A DNA stretch of 64,000 nucleotides from Thalassotalea hakodatensis (GTDB lineage: Bacteria > Pseudomonadota > Gammaproteobacteria > Enterobacterales > Alteromonadaceae): positions 186,001-250,000 of the forward strand of contig NZ_AP027365.1 in NCBI RefSeq assembly GCF_030295995.1. Reading direction: 5' to 3'. This document shows, piece by piece, positions 63,398-64,000 of this stretch; position 1 is the first letter of the stretch; the number at the start of each line of letters is the position of its first letter. The notes below the pieces were generated by a model. The model did not search any database and was not told the DNA's origin. It saw only the letters and a list, made by a program, of their open reading frames with translations. Made by a program: the position numbers and the translations under genes.

Positions 63398-64000
63398 ATG
63401 AACATGGAATATCGTATTCTATCGCTGAGTGACTTAAGCGAAGAATATTGGCAACAGCGCTTATCACCGCAACTGTTTGAACATTCGCTTGTTTGGTTGC
63501 AAGCTACCGAGCAATATGTAACGAAAAAGCGCTGTAAGTTACATACCTTATGGTGTGATGAACAACTGGTTGCGGCACTACCACTTTATCAAGAGCAAGG
63601 CTTTTTAGGCGCAAAGGTGTTTAAAAATTTAATGAGCTTTTATTCAACAGAAATCAGCTTATTAACTCACAGTGACTTTCCAGAAAGTGGGCAATTACTA
63701 TATGACCACATTATTGAAGCTAATCGTTGGCATTTTTTTGAACTTGGCCCCATCGTTAACAATCGTCTTAAACTTCATTATTTCAATACGGTGGTTGCAC
63801 AGCAAACGAATTGGTTTATTCGCGATGTTGATTCTGAAGAAGCCTATTTTTCAGCAAGGCCAAGTCGATTAAAAAACACGCTTAAACGTAAAAATAAGCA
63901 ACTAACTAAACATAATTATCGTTTTCAAATTGCACAAGATCCAACAAGCGTTAAGCAAATGTTTACTGACTATCAAGCAATTTATCAACAAAGCTGGAAA
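63398..64000 (+). CDS. FemAB/BcsL-like GNAT-fold acetyltransferase, N-terminal part (cut by window end)
   Basis: From the ATG at 63398, two bases after the manB stop, the frame stays open to the window end, giving 201 codons. Recognisable stretches are LSPQLFEHSLVWLQATEQYV, LVAALPLYQEQGFLGAKVFK and FSARPSRLKNTLKRKNKQLT, the last being the Arg/Lys-rich helix typical of BcsL/FemAB-type acyltransferases of polysaccharide clusters. It probably modifies a sugar of the same polymer that uses GDP-mannose. The C-terminal domain is not in the window. Confidence 0.75.
   Translation, partial: MNMEYRILSLSDLSEEYWQQRLSPQLFEHSLVWLQATEQYVTKKRCKLHTLWCDEQLVAALPLYQEQGFLGAKVFKNLMSFYSTEISLLTHSDFPESGQLLYDHIIEANRWHFFELGPIVNNRLKLHYFNTVVAQQTNWFIRDVDSEEAYFSARPSRLKNTLKRKNKQLTKHNYRFQIAQDPTSVKQMFTDYQAIYQQSWK

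Noticed and set aside
1-64000. CRISPR array, phage or defence system
   Set aside because: I saw no regularly spaced direct repeats, cas genes, integrase or recognised defence genes; the mobile traces are limited to the MITE-like element and the IS91/IS66 remnants.

Overview
The window looks like a piece of an AT-rich marine gammaproteobacterial chromosome. It resembles the Colwelliaceae/Alteromonadales (Thalassotalea- or Colwellia-like) in its many TonB-dependent receptors with carboxypeptidase-regulatory-like N-termini, a beta-propeller phytase and a PEP-CTERM/XrtA exopolysaccharide locus. The genus is an inference; no rRNA or marker gene is present to fix it.

Layout. 1-678: 5' part of a TonB-dependent siderophore receptor (minus) with a Fur-box-like site upstream. 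1019-1095: tRNA-Arg(CCG). 1383-8839: an apparent operon of an RND efflux adaptor and permease followed by the PEP-CTERM two-component system prsK-prsR, closed by a strong bidirectional terminator. 8941-14720 (minus): TonB receptor, purple-acid-phosphatase-like enzyme and beta-propeller phytase, an organic-phosphate acquisition cluster carrying a 172-bp MITE-like element. 14992-17000: a degenerate GGDEF protein overlapping an AraC-type regulator. 17185-26193: a 2-aminoethylphosphonate (2-AEP) regulon: phnW on the plus strand, and on the minus strand a TonB receptor, a DUF5690/MFS transporter, phnX, a FAD oxidoreductase, an HD-domain protein and the GntR repressor phnR. Identical 12-bp palindromes lie in front of phnW and of the receptor.

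26523-32264 (minus) and 32509-52623 (plus) form the divergent XrtA (exosortase A) exopolysaccharide locus. The minus arm holds the ATPase, outer-membrane barrel protein, tyrosine autokinase, chain-length regulator and Wza-like exporter. The plus arm holds the initiating sugar transferase, deacetylases, FemAB-like protein, glycosyltransferases, exosortase A, asparagine-synthase-like amidotransferase, CapK-like ligase, a 45-residue membrane protein, O-antigen-ligase-like protein, flippase, a beta-propeller protein of unknown role and a beta-helix protein. Together they should build, export and modify a polysaccharide and sort PEP-CTERM proteins, although no PEP-CTERM substrate is encoded here.

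52653-54600 is a scar region: an AT-rich acyltransferase, an IS91-family transposase remnant and an IS66-family remnant whose end abuts it. 54674-60443 (minus) encodes an MBOAT O-acyltransferase, an SGNH/AlgJ-like partner and a large lipoprotein with three Cys-rich InlB-like repeats ahead of a polysaccharide-lyase-like region. 60593-63395 gives GDP-mannose supply (manC, manB), and the window ends inside a FemAB/BcsL-like acetyltransferase.

The most notable points are the TonB-fed 2-AEP regulon with a readable repressor/promoter architecture, a phosphorus-acquisition block lying between prsKR and the rest of the XrtA locus, the small membrane ORF at 45122, and two uncharacterised proteins of the polysaccharide loci (48781 and 54674).
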